Shown: piece after piece, positions 11,754 through 21,418 of the stretch
How the letters are laid out: every line of letters begins with the position of its first letter
Position numbering within the stretch: the stretch's first letter is position 1
DNA from: Cercospora beticola
Taxonomy: Eukaryota > Ascomycota > Dothideomycetes > Mycosphaerellales > Mycosphaerellaceae
Length of the DNA: 64,000 nucleotides
Reading direction: 5' to 3'
Assembly (NCBI RefSeq): GCF_033473495.1
Contig: NC_088944.1
Location: 1 to 64,000 of the forward strand
Notes under the pieces: model-generated
The model's database searches: none
Told to the model about the DNA's origin: nothing
Seen by the model: only the letters and a program-made list of their open reading frames with translations
Translations under genes and position numbers: made by a program

Positions 11754-13310
11754 CTAATCTGCGCCTTCCAGGTAGGTGTCTTCCATCCACATCCCAAAAG
11801 ACATGCTCTCTGGCAGCTTGTCGCTCATGTCTTTGCCAACGGTCTTGTTGAGAAGCTGAGCGAACTGCTCCTTTGGCTTGCAGATGACCTTGTGCGCAGG
11901 CCAGTCCTTCTTCTGACACTCTTTGCTGCAGTACAGGGCCCACTTGCACTTGGAGCAGGAATGGGGGCCGATATTTGGCGCGTCCATCGCATGGTCTTTG
12001 CCACGCACCTCGCAAAAGCGGACGTCGCAGAGGACCGGACAATTCAATTTCCTTCAGATCTTTGACCCCGAGGTCGACGATCTTGCGGGCACGGAGCTGC
12101 TTGAAGTACATGGCGAATGCCTTTAGAGTAACATTGACGGAAGCGAGGGCCTTTGCAGCAGCAATAACGCTGGCGATCACCAAGCGGCGAACATCTTCAA
12201 GCTCCACTCTGATGTAAGTGAGAAAGTCGTGAGCGTAGCTGTTCTCCAAGTGCATATACTCGGTACGGGCAAGCATAATTTCTCGACCGAATACTTCCAG
12301 TGGCAGTCCAAAGCGAGGATCTGGCAGAGATGTGCCGCAATCCATAGTGAGGAGAGCCAGCGTCTGGTTTTCCTCGTCGCGGAAAGGGCTCAAGGGTCGG
12401 AGGGGAGGAGGTTCGAGCCAAAGGGACGGCAACGAGGAGGACTGGACCCTGTGATGGGGCCTTGCGGCCAGGAGGATCGATTGCGAGCCGGAGAAGACTG
12501 CATTCTTTGAAAAGAGGTGAGGTCAAGGAGAATGTCGTCGTCATCTTGAGCTCGGCCTTGCTCGGTATCGGCAGAGGCTTGCTGCTGCTGTGCACCATTC
12601 GTATGCATTACTATGTATGCGTCTCTGGCGTCCCACACGGGCTTCACCTTGCGTCGACCCCCTCGCATCTGTTTCTGTTGCTGCTGTTGTTGCTGCTCCG
12701 GCTCGGGCTCTGGCTCTTTCTCAACCTGTGGCGTCTCTCTTGACTTGCGCTGCCGGATGCCCTCATCCATCTCCCTCTCCAGCTCATCCAAGTCTCCAAA
12801 CGTCAAAAAAGTTTGCCTCGACTTGCCCCAAGCATTCTTCCGATTCCTCAGCCTTTTCAGCATAAGAGTCTGCAGCCGCAAAATTACCGCCTCATGATCT
12901 TCGTTTCGAATGGAAATTCAGCGAAGCCTACTCAACATATTGTGCGTATGAAAAGAGGGCGTGCGATCGTCGTGTCCAGTTTCATCCGTTACTCTCCAAT
13001 CCCAACCAGGCCAAGGAGATACTACAGCCTTTGCAATTTCCTGTTGCTCAACCAAATTCTTGCTGGCCATATTGAGTAGTCCTTCCAGCTGGAGAGCGTC
13101 TTTAAATTTGGCGACAAAAGCAGCGTATCTCTCCGGAAAGTACCACCGAGCATATGCGTGCAAATTCAACGACCCTTGCATGAGTGGGCCGGCGCGGTCA
13201 GAGATGTACTGCTCGAGGGCGGCTATACGGCTTGCATCGTCTTTGCATGCAGCCCTTCGCTCGTCAACTTGCTGATAGAGCACATCTTCTTCCAAGGGAG
13301 TGGGATTCAT
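11754..13310 (-). CDS. MYND-type zinc-finger protein, multi-exon or disrupted
   Basis: The last ~97 codons (12,047-11,754) carry a clear MYND half-domain: C-x2-C, then Y-C-x3-C-Q-x3-D-W-x2-H-x3-C at 11,957-11,880, then about 40 residues. MYND fingers bind Pro-rich partners and often sit in transcriptional regulators or SET proteins; no SET domain is visible. Upstream coding text lies in three frames. Exon-like piece 1 (13,310-12,921) begins with ATG and is helical and charged. Piece 2 (about 12,900-12,400) contains a Glu-Pro then poly-Gln run. Piece 3 (about 12,400-12,048) is Leu/Ala-rich. Pieces 1 and 2 are in the same frame, separated by one TGA at 12,918-12,920. The shift near 12,400 can be bridged by a plausible short intron. 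The shift near 12,045 has no good splice sites. So the gene is either intron-split at sites I cannot fix or it is decaying. Confidence 0.7.
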
Positions 13311-14583
13311 AGTCGGCGAGGAGAGGTGAGCTTTCGTGCGATGGGTCAGACCCCAGAGAGCCTTGGTCGGGGAATGAAATTTTGAATCTATTGCCCGCAG
13401 GCGAGAAGAATCTTGGCCGTAGTGGTGAAGGAAGTTTTGTGACTCTTCTCTTCAAAGGCTTTTTTCGGTGTTCGCAACTATCTCAAAGAACAGCAGTCCA
13501 GTTTACAAATCCAGCATCGCTCGAAGTTCATCACACATGCAAAAACGTCCTGGAAGCTCCAACTTATCCCATGTTCACAGCTGTACCGGGGGGCAACGAG
13601 GCCCAGGGACAATGGTTCTTGCACTTCGAAAGTCTGAAGGTATGAGTTTCGAGAAACAGGACGCGCCTGCGCTATCCATGCCTGACGTCCTGGCTTCTGA
13701 AAGAGGGATGTAAAGGTCCAAGGGCAGCGGGTCTTGCAATGTGGAAGTCCGAAGTTGATTTCGAGAAGCAGGATTGGCCCGGGACCAAACAAGACTGGAA
13801 GTAGGAACTGCATGTTAGAACGTAGTTGCTTGCGGAAGCATGGAACTCCGAGCAACATGAGTGCATAGGTTGAGCCGTACGCTGCGTATAAGGGTTTGAT
13901 GCGCATTCGCCTGCTCGAGGAGACGTCGATTTGTCTTGCAAATGGCTGTGTGACTGGCATTCAGGCTAGTACAACACGAAGGACAACGCCAGTGGACCTA
14001 TGCCTCTTCTCTCGTAGGCTGAGCATCTCAATCTTAAAGGCAGGTGTCATTGGTCCACCTATTGCTTGTGTGAAATCTCAGGATCAGCGTGGACACAGTC
14101 CCGGCGATTTCGTATCTCGCTCTCCTGCATCTCAATGGCTGGGCGATTCATGTTGATACTGCGAGGTCTTATACTTCGGCACAGCGACGAAGAGATAGCC
14201 TGACAATAGAGTCTAGACTGTCGAGGCAATGGCTATGTCAAGCTTCCTAGTATATGCACACAAGCGGAAGCGGGCATTAGCAGTAGTCCGAACAGCCTTT
14301 GTCTATCCGTGGGCGATGCTCGGAAGAAAGAGGGAATGGGAAGAGGAAATTACAACACCTCAGCCTGCGAGCTTGCTGGAGCCTAATTGATCCCGGCAAA
14401 GTCCACGGACGCAATTGTTGAATGAGCCTGCGGCAGCTGCAAGCGTCCCATCAAGATGTCGCTTTCTTGTAAAGTTAGCTGTACAACATGTTCAAACTCT
14501 TCTCTTTGAAATACAGAGCGAAGGACCTACTATTTTCTATAGCGGGCGTAGAAATCGATCTCGAAGGGGTCGTAATAGCGATA
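13311..14583. other. No convincing gene; degenerate direct repeats inside
   Basis: This separates the MYND gene (reading left) from the broken frame ending at 14,584. Short frames on both strands overlap and show no known motifs. The one structured part is the repeat at 13,595-13,790, listed separately. No promoter element can be named. Confidence 0.4.
13595..13790 (+). repeat. Degenerate direct repeat, about 115-bp period
   Basis: The block GCCCAGGGACAATGGTTCTT near 13,600 recurs diverged near 13,717. Each is followed by a matching stretch that translates on the plus strand as K-S-E-x-x-F-E-K-Q-D. The two translations lie in different frames because the period is not a multiple of three. 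A weaker third copy may follow at about 13,826. This could be the relic of a gene encoding a repeat protein. Confidence 0.5.
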
Positions 14584-15789
14584 TCACTTGACAGGCTTTC
14601 GTCGCAAAGTATCGTACTCTCTCGAAGATCTTATAGCGTGATCAGTCCGCTCGTTCCGGCACAAGAATGATGCGCAGTTTGCCATTTCCTGCTCGTACTC
14701 GACGTTACGCACAGTGAAGTGGACGACAAGCCTCTCCAGCTCGTTGTATGTTGCTTGCAGTCCACTGTCTGTGCCATGATGATCTTCAAGCCGTGCACGT
14801 TCACGTCGATGCTCCTTCAACTCTGTCTCCGTTGCGGCGAAAACCATGCCGCCGGGCACGTTTTGTTCGGCCTCGTGACGAAGTCTCGCCAGGTATTGCT
14901 CTGAAGCGGTGACGTTGGCTGCAGCCTCTTCAATGGCTCGTTGACTGATGCTTCGAAATCGACCGCAAACCCATGCGATGATCGTGGCAGTCCGACGCTG
15001 CAGGCCTGCCAAATCCATCTGCTGCATCTTCAACGCTGCCATCACATGATGCACCCGAGCGTTGTGGTTGCCCACATCGCTAGCAAAGCCGGGGGTCGGG
15101 CGGGATGGCGCCACACAGAAATCGTCCTACGCCGCTTGGGCATATTCGCGGCCGCTGGACAGTCCTGGGTAATCCGCCGTGAGTGCTGCTAGAGTGGCAG
15201 CCCAAAGCGGCGGATATGGTATGTCGGCTGTCAAATTGTTCGGCACTTGTCCCAGGAACATGAACGTGACCATAGCCACCGCTGCGCTCTGCGCCAGTTG
15301 TGGAGGATGCTCCAGGTGCAAAATCTCGGTGTCGACTGGTCCGCTTGAGTCTGGAACGAAAGCCAGCATCGTGCTCTCAATGTCCTCAATGTGTGTTGGG
15401 TATGCGTTTCCATCCTCATCGGGAGCAAATATCTTCAAGGTAATCGGTCTGGCGACCATTTGCAGCGTTGCAACGGCGACGATTGTATCGTGTGGGGGAA
15501 TTGACGCTCCTCTTCCTGCCTCATTCTACGCGGCAGCTTTGGAAGCGCGCTCTCCATTCTCGCAAAACAGTACGCGCCAGTGCTCCACATCGGGTGCGGC
15601 AGGCGGGCGAGGTCTGCGGAGATGAAGGTGAGTAGGAGGAGGGGGGAGCGGAGCCATCGGACTTCTCACGCTGACGAGCTCGCGACGCGCTTGAAGAAGG
15701 CTCACATCGTGTCGCGACGCGCACCTGGACTCGACTGACCTTGTCACCATCGATGCGAGAACAGCAACAGCAGTGTTCCGACAGCACAC
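14584..15789 (-). pseudogene. Unidentified ~400-codon frame broken by two in-frame TAG codons
   Basis: One minus-strand frame stays open from 15,789 to 14,584 except for TAG at 15,526-15,528 and TAG at 15,127-15,129. The three parts (about 87, 132 and 181 codons) read as normal protein, with the last part rich in Glu/Arg and likely helical or coiled-coil. Both stops follow a GCG codon, and both would be Gln (CAG) if one T were C, the change made by RIP. No family is recognised. The upstream end is uncertain: the frame opens on non-ATG codons, and an ATG at residue 14 of the first part is a possible start. An alternative is introns covering the stops, but no matching-phase splice pair is obvious. 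Confidence 0.5.
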
Positions 15790-15868
15790 TCGACCCTCGA
15801 AGCGCCATGAGCCCGCACACCCTCCATCGTCCGGCCCGCCTGTACGCCACGCAGTTCGGCGCCGCTGT

Positions 15869-16444
15869 TCAGCATGCAGTCAGCGCTGGTGTTGGCATTG
15901 CTCCAAGACGACACGACAGCCCGAACAGCGGATCAGTCGCCGCTCGCCCATCAAACAAGATCCCAGTAGCGCGCAGCCAGATTACAAGCCGCCACGCCAT
16001 TAGGCACTGGCTTCCGCGAAAGCCTTCCGACGTCTCTAAACAGAGAGTCGATGCTGAAGTCCCTTCCAAGGTGCAGAGGAACAATATTCTCCTAGCACTC
16101 CTCGCCGACGTATAGGCCGCCATGCCATTGACTGCAGGGCATCCGATCGGGCCTCCCGGCAACGCAGTACAGAAACTTTGTTCTGAAGTCACTTCAACCG
16201 GTGCAAAGAAAGAATTCCCTCTCGCACTCCCCGCCAGACTGCTGGCCGGCACGCCGTCGGTCGCAGACATACGTTGGAAACGTTTTGGCGTCGCTGAACA
16301 GCAGCTCGGTCTTGAAGTCACTTCAATGGGTGCAAAAGAACAAATGCTCCTCGCACTTACCTCGAGATCACAAGCCACTACACCATCGGGTGCATGCAGA
16401 CAGGTCAATCTCCTTGGAGAAGACCGGTAGCGAAGTCGCTCCAC
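15869..16444. repeat. Degenerate 129-bp tandem repeat, about 3.5 units
   Basis: A 43-codon period is visible in the plus-strand frame that runs 15,741-16,430 with one TAG at 16,113-16,115. Units begin with E-V-P-S or E-V-T-S, continue with a K-rich stretch and L-A-L, and are spaced 43 codons apart. The minus strand holds an uninterrupted 191-codon frame (16,444-15,869) with the same period. Which strand, if either, is translated cannot be decided; the charged, less biased composition favours plus, the absence of stops favours minus. The TAG on the plus strand would be CAG before a single C to T change. Confidence 0.55.
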
Positions 16445-18677
16445 CTAGTCTATAGGAATGACTTCACACAAGCACCTTTTGCCATCTATTACCAAAAGAT
16501 GTCATTCAACGTTGAACTTAGTGCTCGCGAAGTTTACTAATGGTTTAGTATTATTAATTGGCTAGCGTTTAGCGTTATCCTCCAACCCCGTTCTCCTCTA
16601 ACCTTAGCATGTCCGACTTGTCCTCATTCTGCCTTTCTTATCGTCTTGGGAAATCTTGGGTCAACGATCGTGGATCATGGCTTGAAGCTTGAATCGACGG
16701 CTTCCTTCTGTCCGGCTTCACGAACATTATCCCGCAGACCTCGGAGGCTCCAAGCAGCACCGAATCATCCCTAGCACATGATCAAATTCGATCATGCATC
16801 TAGGAGATGTAGTGAAGGAAATGGAAACTCCAATGGTTGTATTAACGAGGGGGAACTCCCGTCGACGATAGAGAAAGAAGGTTTGCATAGCTGTGTCTTG
16901 GGGGTTTGGCCACAAAAGAGACCTCTGCTGAGATGTACAGACCAGCGCCCTCGTGGTGATCGAGCGAGTTGCGGCGGTGTATTTGCGACCGGCGGAAAGA
17001 CTCGGGTCTAAAACTGCGTGTCTACCCGATGCGCCCTTATGGTGTCTGTGTTGGTTCTTTAAAAAAAAAAAAAAAAGGAAAAAAAAAGGGAAAAAAAAGT
17101 CACATACTCTAGATAATACCGCGTGCTGTGCTTGAGAACTTTTTTCACCCATGTGGAATCCTCATTATAGCCATGAAGCTGCAGATGGATGTTCGTTCAG
17201 GGACGCAAGCTTATCGGCGGTTAATTTAAACATTGTCGAGGGCATTGTTGAGCGTAGAACGGGTTGTCGTAGCATCACCAAGGATGGTGTTACTTGTTCT
17301 ATTGAGGTTGCCACGTGCAAGTTGGCGATGAAGCGGCTTCGAGCAAGTGATTTGCTCGTTTGATGTAGAACAAAGTCGGGTTCGCTCGTCTGCTTGCTCG
17401 CCACTTGCTCGGCATTTCGTTGCATGCTCGCTGTTAATGGCTCTTATTCGTCGGTTCCATGTCGCTGAGATTGATAAATCCTACCTTTACAAGTCTGCCA
17501 CTATTGCGAGTCTAGGCGTAAAGCTCTTCACTTCCGGGCGAGTATTCGCCACTTGAAGCCCATAGCAGCTTATTTCTTCCCTTTTGTTTCATTCGATCTT
17601 GCTTCAAAGCATCCCGAACTAGGTCGATCCCTAAGAACAAGTCTAGCAAGTTCAAGAGACAAACTTCTTTCTAGCTGAGGTGCACAAGTCTCTGTCCAGC
17701 TTTACTTGTCAAGGTACTTCTTTCGAGAATGAGAAGTCATAGCTAAGGCTAGTACGTCAGTCCACGTACGACCGGACGCATATTTCCTTTAGCGTGAAAT
17801 AGACGCGTGACGAGATTCGGTTCTGCGGCAAGAAAATTCTTGGCCGAGCTTAGAGAAGAGGGTGTGCTGCCTGGTTTAGAAACTGTGAGTAGAAGAAGAA
17901 CGCAACTTGACAAGGACAATGGCGCCGGTAGAGAGCAAGTGTCTGAGATCAGCGACACCGCATTGCTGTAGTTCAACCCGAGTCTGAAACTCTGGTATCA
18001 TCATACACAACGCATCGAGGCCATCGATGGACAACAAACGTACTTTTTACATGCAGCTCAGAATGTTCGTCTTGTCGCTGGCCTTGCAAGTCTTTCTTGA
18101 CGCTTGTCCTTGTTTCGCGCATTTGTTAACTGTACTTGTTGTTAAAAAAGAACTTGATTTAGAGGAAATTCGTCGCTGTCTGTAAAGCAGGAATGCGTTT
18201 GGACAGCTCTGCTTACGACGATGGGAATGACGTTCCGAATGTCATTTGGGGTTTGCATTTCAAAGAGCGTTGAAGCTGAAGTTCAAGACGCGTTCGCGTC
18301 ATGTGTTCGATCGTGCTTTCATGTCCGGGACAGCTCCTGATAGCGGTAGCTGCCCGTGTTTGTCGCAGAATTATTGAACGGCGTGCTCGACGAAGGTCGC
18401 ATGGTGATGTCAATGCTTTGATGTGTTTTGGGTGTTCGGTCAACTTCCCCAAGGCGGCTTGATCTGCAGCACTTTCACCCGCAATGCGGCTCAGGCACTG
18501 TTTCCAGAAGTGGGAATTCTTGATAGACTACGCAACGGAACGGACGGCTCGGCCCCAACGTTCGGGGCGCGCGCGCCGAACCAATGCTTGGCGGGCATCG
18601 CAGACAAACGACGACACTTCACATATCCTCTGCGAGCTGCATCGCGCTTCTTCTCGGCTTCTTCGACGGCGCCAATA
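16445..18677. other. Intergenic stretch without convincing genes
   Basis: Frames here are short and mutually overlapping. The stretch includes the A-rich tract at 17,061-17,098 and a TGCTCG-rich segment at 17,340-17,430. The right end is the presumed promoter of the 514-aa gene. The frame of that gene is open for 85 codons upstream of its chosen start, but that part is less protein-like. Confidence 0.45.
17061..17098 (+). repeat. A-rich tract
   Basis: Thirty-eight bases of A broken only by GG and GGG. It could be the tail of an old retroposed sequence, but no flanking duplication was found. Confidence 0.6.
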
Positions 18678-20222
18678 ATGACTGCTCTTGATCGCATCGC
18701 CGCCGCTGTGCTGCGACGCCGAGGCCTCCTCCAGCTGCTCTTCCCACTGGCCGCCGTCGTGTGGCTCTGCGCCTGGCCGACCTTCGCCCCACGCATCTTT
18801 GCACTGCTGCTCGTGTGCCGGCTCTTCTTGGGCATCTACTGGCACGCGTGTGGCTACCGCAATGTCCCGCTGTCCTCGTCCTCCTCGCTCGCCGACGTAG
18901 TGGGCTCCCTCTCGGCGCCGCCATGCGCCTTCCACAAGCACATTGCCCGCAGCCTGGGCGCGGCGGCGGCGGTGGGAGGGGCCAGCATCGGGGCAGCCAT
19001 CGTGGTGGCGTGGCTGGCGTCGGGGACGAGCTCACCGCACTCTGCCCTGCGCGTGCATCGTGCTTTGGGCGAGCTGGGCACTGCGGCAGGGAACTCGACC
19101 CGCTTCCAGCGCGGCGCCTTTTTTAACAAGATGCGCGTCGCCACTGCGTCGTACTGCGCCGTGGCATCCGCATCGTGCGTGATGAACGCCGAGTATGCCT
19201 TGGACGACCATTTCCGCGCGGATTGGGAGCGGACGAACGCGCAATTGGTGGCCGACGCGCGCCACGCCTTTGCCGGGCGAGCCTCGATCTCGCCATCGGC
19301 CTTCAACTGCTCCTTTGCCGCGTGGTGCAGCGGAGATGTGGGCAATGAATATCGCAACCCGGAGGCGGCCTCCATCTATCGCTACACCATTGCTCCCGGC
19401 ATTGCCAAGTATAGCAGTTGCTTGCTCAACCTCAGCCATGCCATTGACCACCGACTTCACGAGTTCCGCGAGGCCGGTGCCCAGCTCGTTTCCATTTGGG
19501 ACGATGAATACCAGCACATCATATCCCTCAATACCCCGCAGCTGTTCTTGCACCACCTCACTCGCAGCCTTGCCATTACATACAACAAGCGTGGCCGACA
19601 GCAGAAGACGCCCGACGACACCACGCTGACTCGCCTCATCGCGGCATGCACGCCCGTGCATTCCGCCTATAGATATTTCCTCTCTCGACCCACCATCGAC
19701 GAACGCATCCATCTCCTACGATCTACGCTCAGCAGCGCACACAAGCTCGAAACTCTCGCTCAGCACTGCTCCTCAATCGCCACGAGCAGCCTCGCCGATC
19801 TCGAACGTCACAAACCACAACTCGATGATTTATGCTCGGATTACATCGACTTTGACCCTCTTATCGACGACCTCACCGCCTTCTTCCAAGGTGACCGTCC
19901 TCGCATGCCATCCCATGTCAAAACCGACAATGACGACGCAGGCACAATCACCCTCAATCTAGACTCCACGGCCTGGGAACTCACCTGGGCCCGTCTTGTC
20001 AACTCCCGCATCACCACGACTCTGGATCAAGTCCTGCACGACATGACCACGCGACCCGAAGTATGGATACAAGGCCAGGCTTTCTTCCGTTTAGCCTCGG
20101 GGCTCTCGCTGGGAGATATGACTTTGCAGAAGGAGAGGATGGATAGGTGGTTGGAGATTGTTGATCCGCCTTTGGTCACGCACGGGGGAGAGGGAGGAAC
20201 AAAGCGGACACAGAAAGAATGA
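18678..20222 (+). CDS. Hypothetical multi-pass membrane protein, 514 aa
   Basis: A single uninterrupted frame from ATG at 18,678 to the stop at 20,222. The frame is open further up, to 18,423, but this ATG sits directly before the hydrophobic N-terminus. Residues ~17-55 form two closely spaced hydrophobic segments rich in Leu, Val and Phe. A third, Ala/Val-rich, lies at ~90-115. The remaining ~390 residues are soluble, with several N-x-S/T sites and Leu/His-rich helices. This topology suggests a membrane-anchored protein with a large domain on one side. No known family is recognised. It is intronless, with G+C-rich third positions and no RIP bias, so it is probably intact. It is convergent with the 667-aa gene, with about 1.2 kb between their ends. 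Confidence 0.8.
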   Translation: MTALDRIAAAVLRRRGLLQLLFPLAAVVWLCAWPTFAPRIFALLLVCRLFLGIYWHACGYRNVPLSSSSSLADVVGSLSAPPCAFHKHIARSLGAAAAVGGASIGAAIVVAWLASGTSSPHSALRVHRALGELGTAAGNSTRFQRGAFFNKMRVATASYCAVASASCVMNAEYALDDHFRADWERTNAQLVADARHAFAGRASISPSAFNCSFAAWCSGDVGNEYRNPEAASIYRYTIAPGIAKYSSCLLNLSHAIDHRLHEFREAGAQLVSIWDDEYQHIISLNTPQLFLHHLTRSLAITYNKRGRQQKTPDDTTLTRLIAACTPVHSAYRYFLSRPTIDERIHLLRSTLSSAHKLETLAQHCSSIATSSLADLERHKPQLDDLCSDYIDFDPLIDDLTAFFQGDRPRMPSHVKTDNDDAGTITLNLDSTAWELTWARLVNSRITTTLDQVLHDMTTRPEVWIQGQAFFRLASGLSLGDMTLQKERMDRWLEIVDPPLVTHGGEGGTKRTQKE

Positions 20223-20255
20223 TGGTTGGCGGCCCATGCATGCCCTTCCCATCTT

Positions 20256-20283
20256 TCTCTCTCTCTCTCTCTCTCTCTCTTCT
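20256..20283. repeat. (TC)n microsatellite
   Basis: Fourteen perfect TC dinucleotides lie just downstream of the 514-aa gene. Confidence 0.95.
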
Positions 20284-20289
20284 GTAGAA

Positions 20290-20754
20290 GAAAAGCTATG
20301 ATTGAAGAGATTGCAAATGCCCTCTCCTCACCTCCCTTCTTCTCCAAGAGTGACCTCAAAAAGACGCACGCAAAGCTAACAAATCTCAACCCCCTTTCAA
20401 AGATCGCCCTCGAAACCGGAGAACCCACAACCTCCTCTCCCTAAGAAAATCTACGAGAAGCTCGGCTTCGCCAGATCAAAGCGTCTCCATCAATACCACT
20501 TGAAAGGGAAAAACACGACTTATAAGCTGATTTTTGTATTTTCGAAGGATTAAAGACTCCCTTATCACCCGACCTTTCACCCGCCCTATGGAGCTGTTTA
20601 TCCATGATCAATACCAACCGCCATATATACAGTTTTTGACCGAACAATGTTCCAAGTCTGGGTCTCGTCGATATGGTTCATTCATTTCACATGGTTTTTC
20701 TTTGAAATCACCATTGTCATGGTGGGCGTTGATATTGTGTGTGCGTAAGTATAT

Positions 20755-20786
<32 letters not shown>

Positions 20787-21418
20787 CACAACTACCGGCG
20801 GACCATTCGATCAGGAAATGGAACTGTACGGCTGTGGCTGGGTCGACATCATCTACGATTTTTGCCATTTTTTTTTCCCGACGAGAAAAAAAAAATAACG
20901 ATGGAACTATGAAAAATACGAGACGTGGAAGACGTCATACTTTCTGGAACTGGACGGCACACATTTGACAAAGAGAATGAAAGTCGGAAGAAGAAGAAGA
21001 CACGATTTTGAGAGATCAAAACGCAAAAAAGCCCAATCGTTCGTCACAAGTAGTGGAAAAAAAAGAATCTTGTATCCCTCGTGTGTTTGTGTGTGTGTGG
21101 TGAGCCCGCCTGTACCCTTGGTTATTTATAGCTCCCCCGCAATAGCCGCCTTGTTGAATGTGAAAGAGCTTGACTCCGCCTGCATAACACCACACATCGA
21201 TCGCGTTTGGTTTTATGCAGCTTCCCTAGCTCACTCATTTCCGCCATGGCCTCTCGCCTTTGGGTTTGCTCATCCAACGCTGGGGCCGTGAGCAAATGTG
21301 ACGTTGGATCTGAGCACGGAAAAAAAAGGGCTAGAAGCTCCTTCAATCTACATCAGACCCGTTGGTCATTTGCAACATGTGGCTGCGGCTGCGGCTGCGA
21401 CTGATACCGAGGACGAAT
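20290..21418. other. Convergent intergenic region, no gene seen
   Basis: Lies between the 3' ends of the 514-aa (+) and 667-aa (-) genes. It is A+T-richer than its neighbours and contains the GA microsatellite and short A runs. The frames here are short. Probable 3' untranslated regions of both genes. Confidence 0.5.
20754..20786. repeat. (GA)n microsatellite, imperfect
   Basis: GAGA runs interrupted by AAAG, about 33 bases. No coding context. Confidence 0.9.

Noticed and set aside
11252..11757. Overlapping short frames on both strands at the island edge
   Set aside because: They overlap heavily, lack motifs and do not form one consistent protein.
18423..18677. N-terminal extension of the 514-aa protein by 85 codons
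   Set aside because: Composition is Arg/Gly/Ala-heavy and unprotein-like; the ATG at 18,678 directly precedes the hydrophobic start.
18491..19712. Long minus-strand frames opposite the 514-aa gene
   Set aside because: They are shadows caused by G+C-rich third positions, rich in Arg, Ala and Pro and without motifs.
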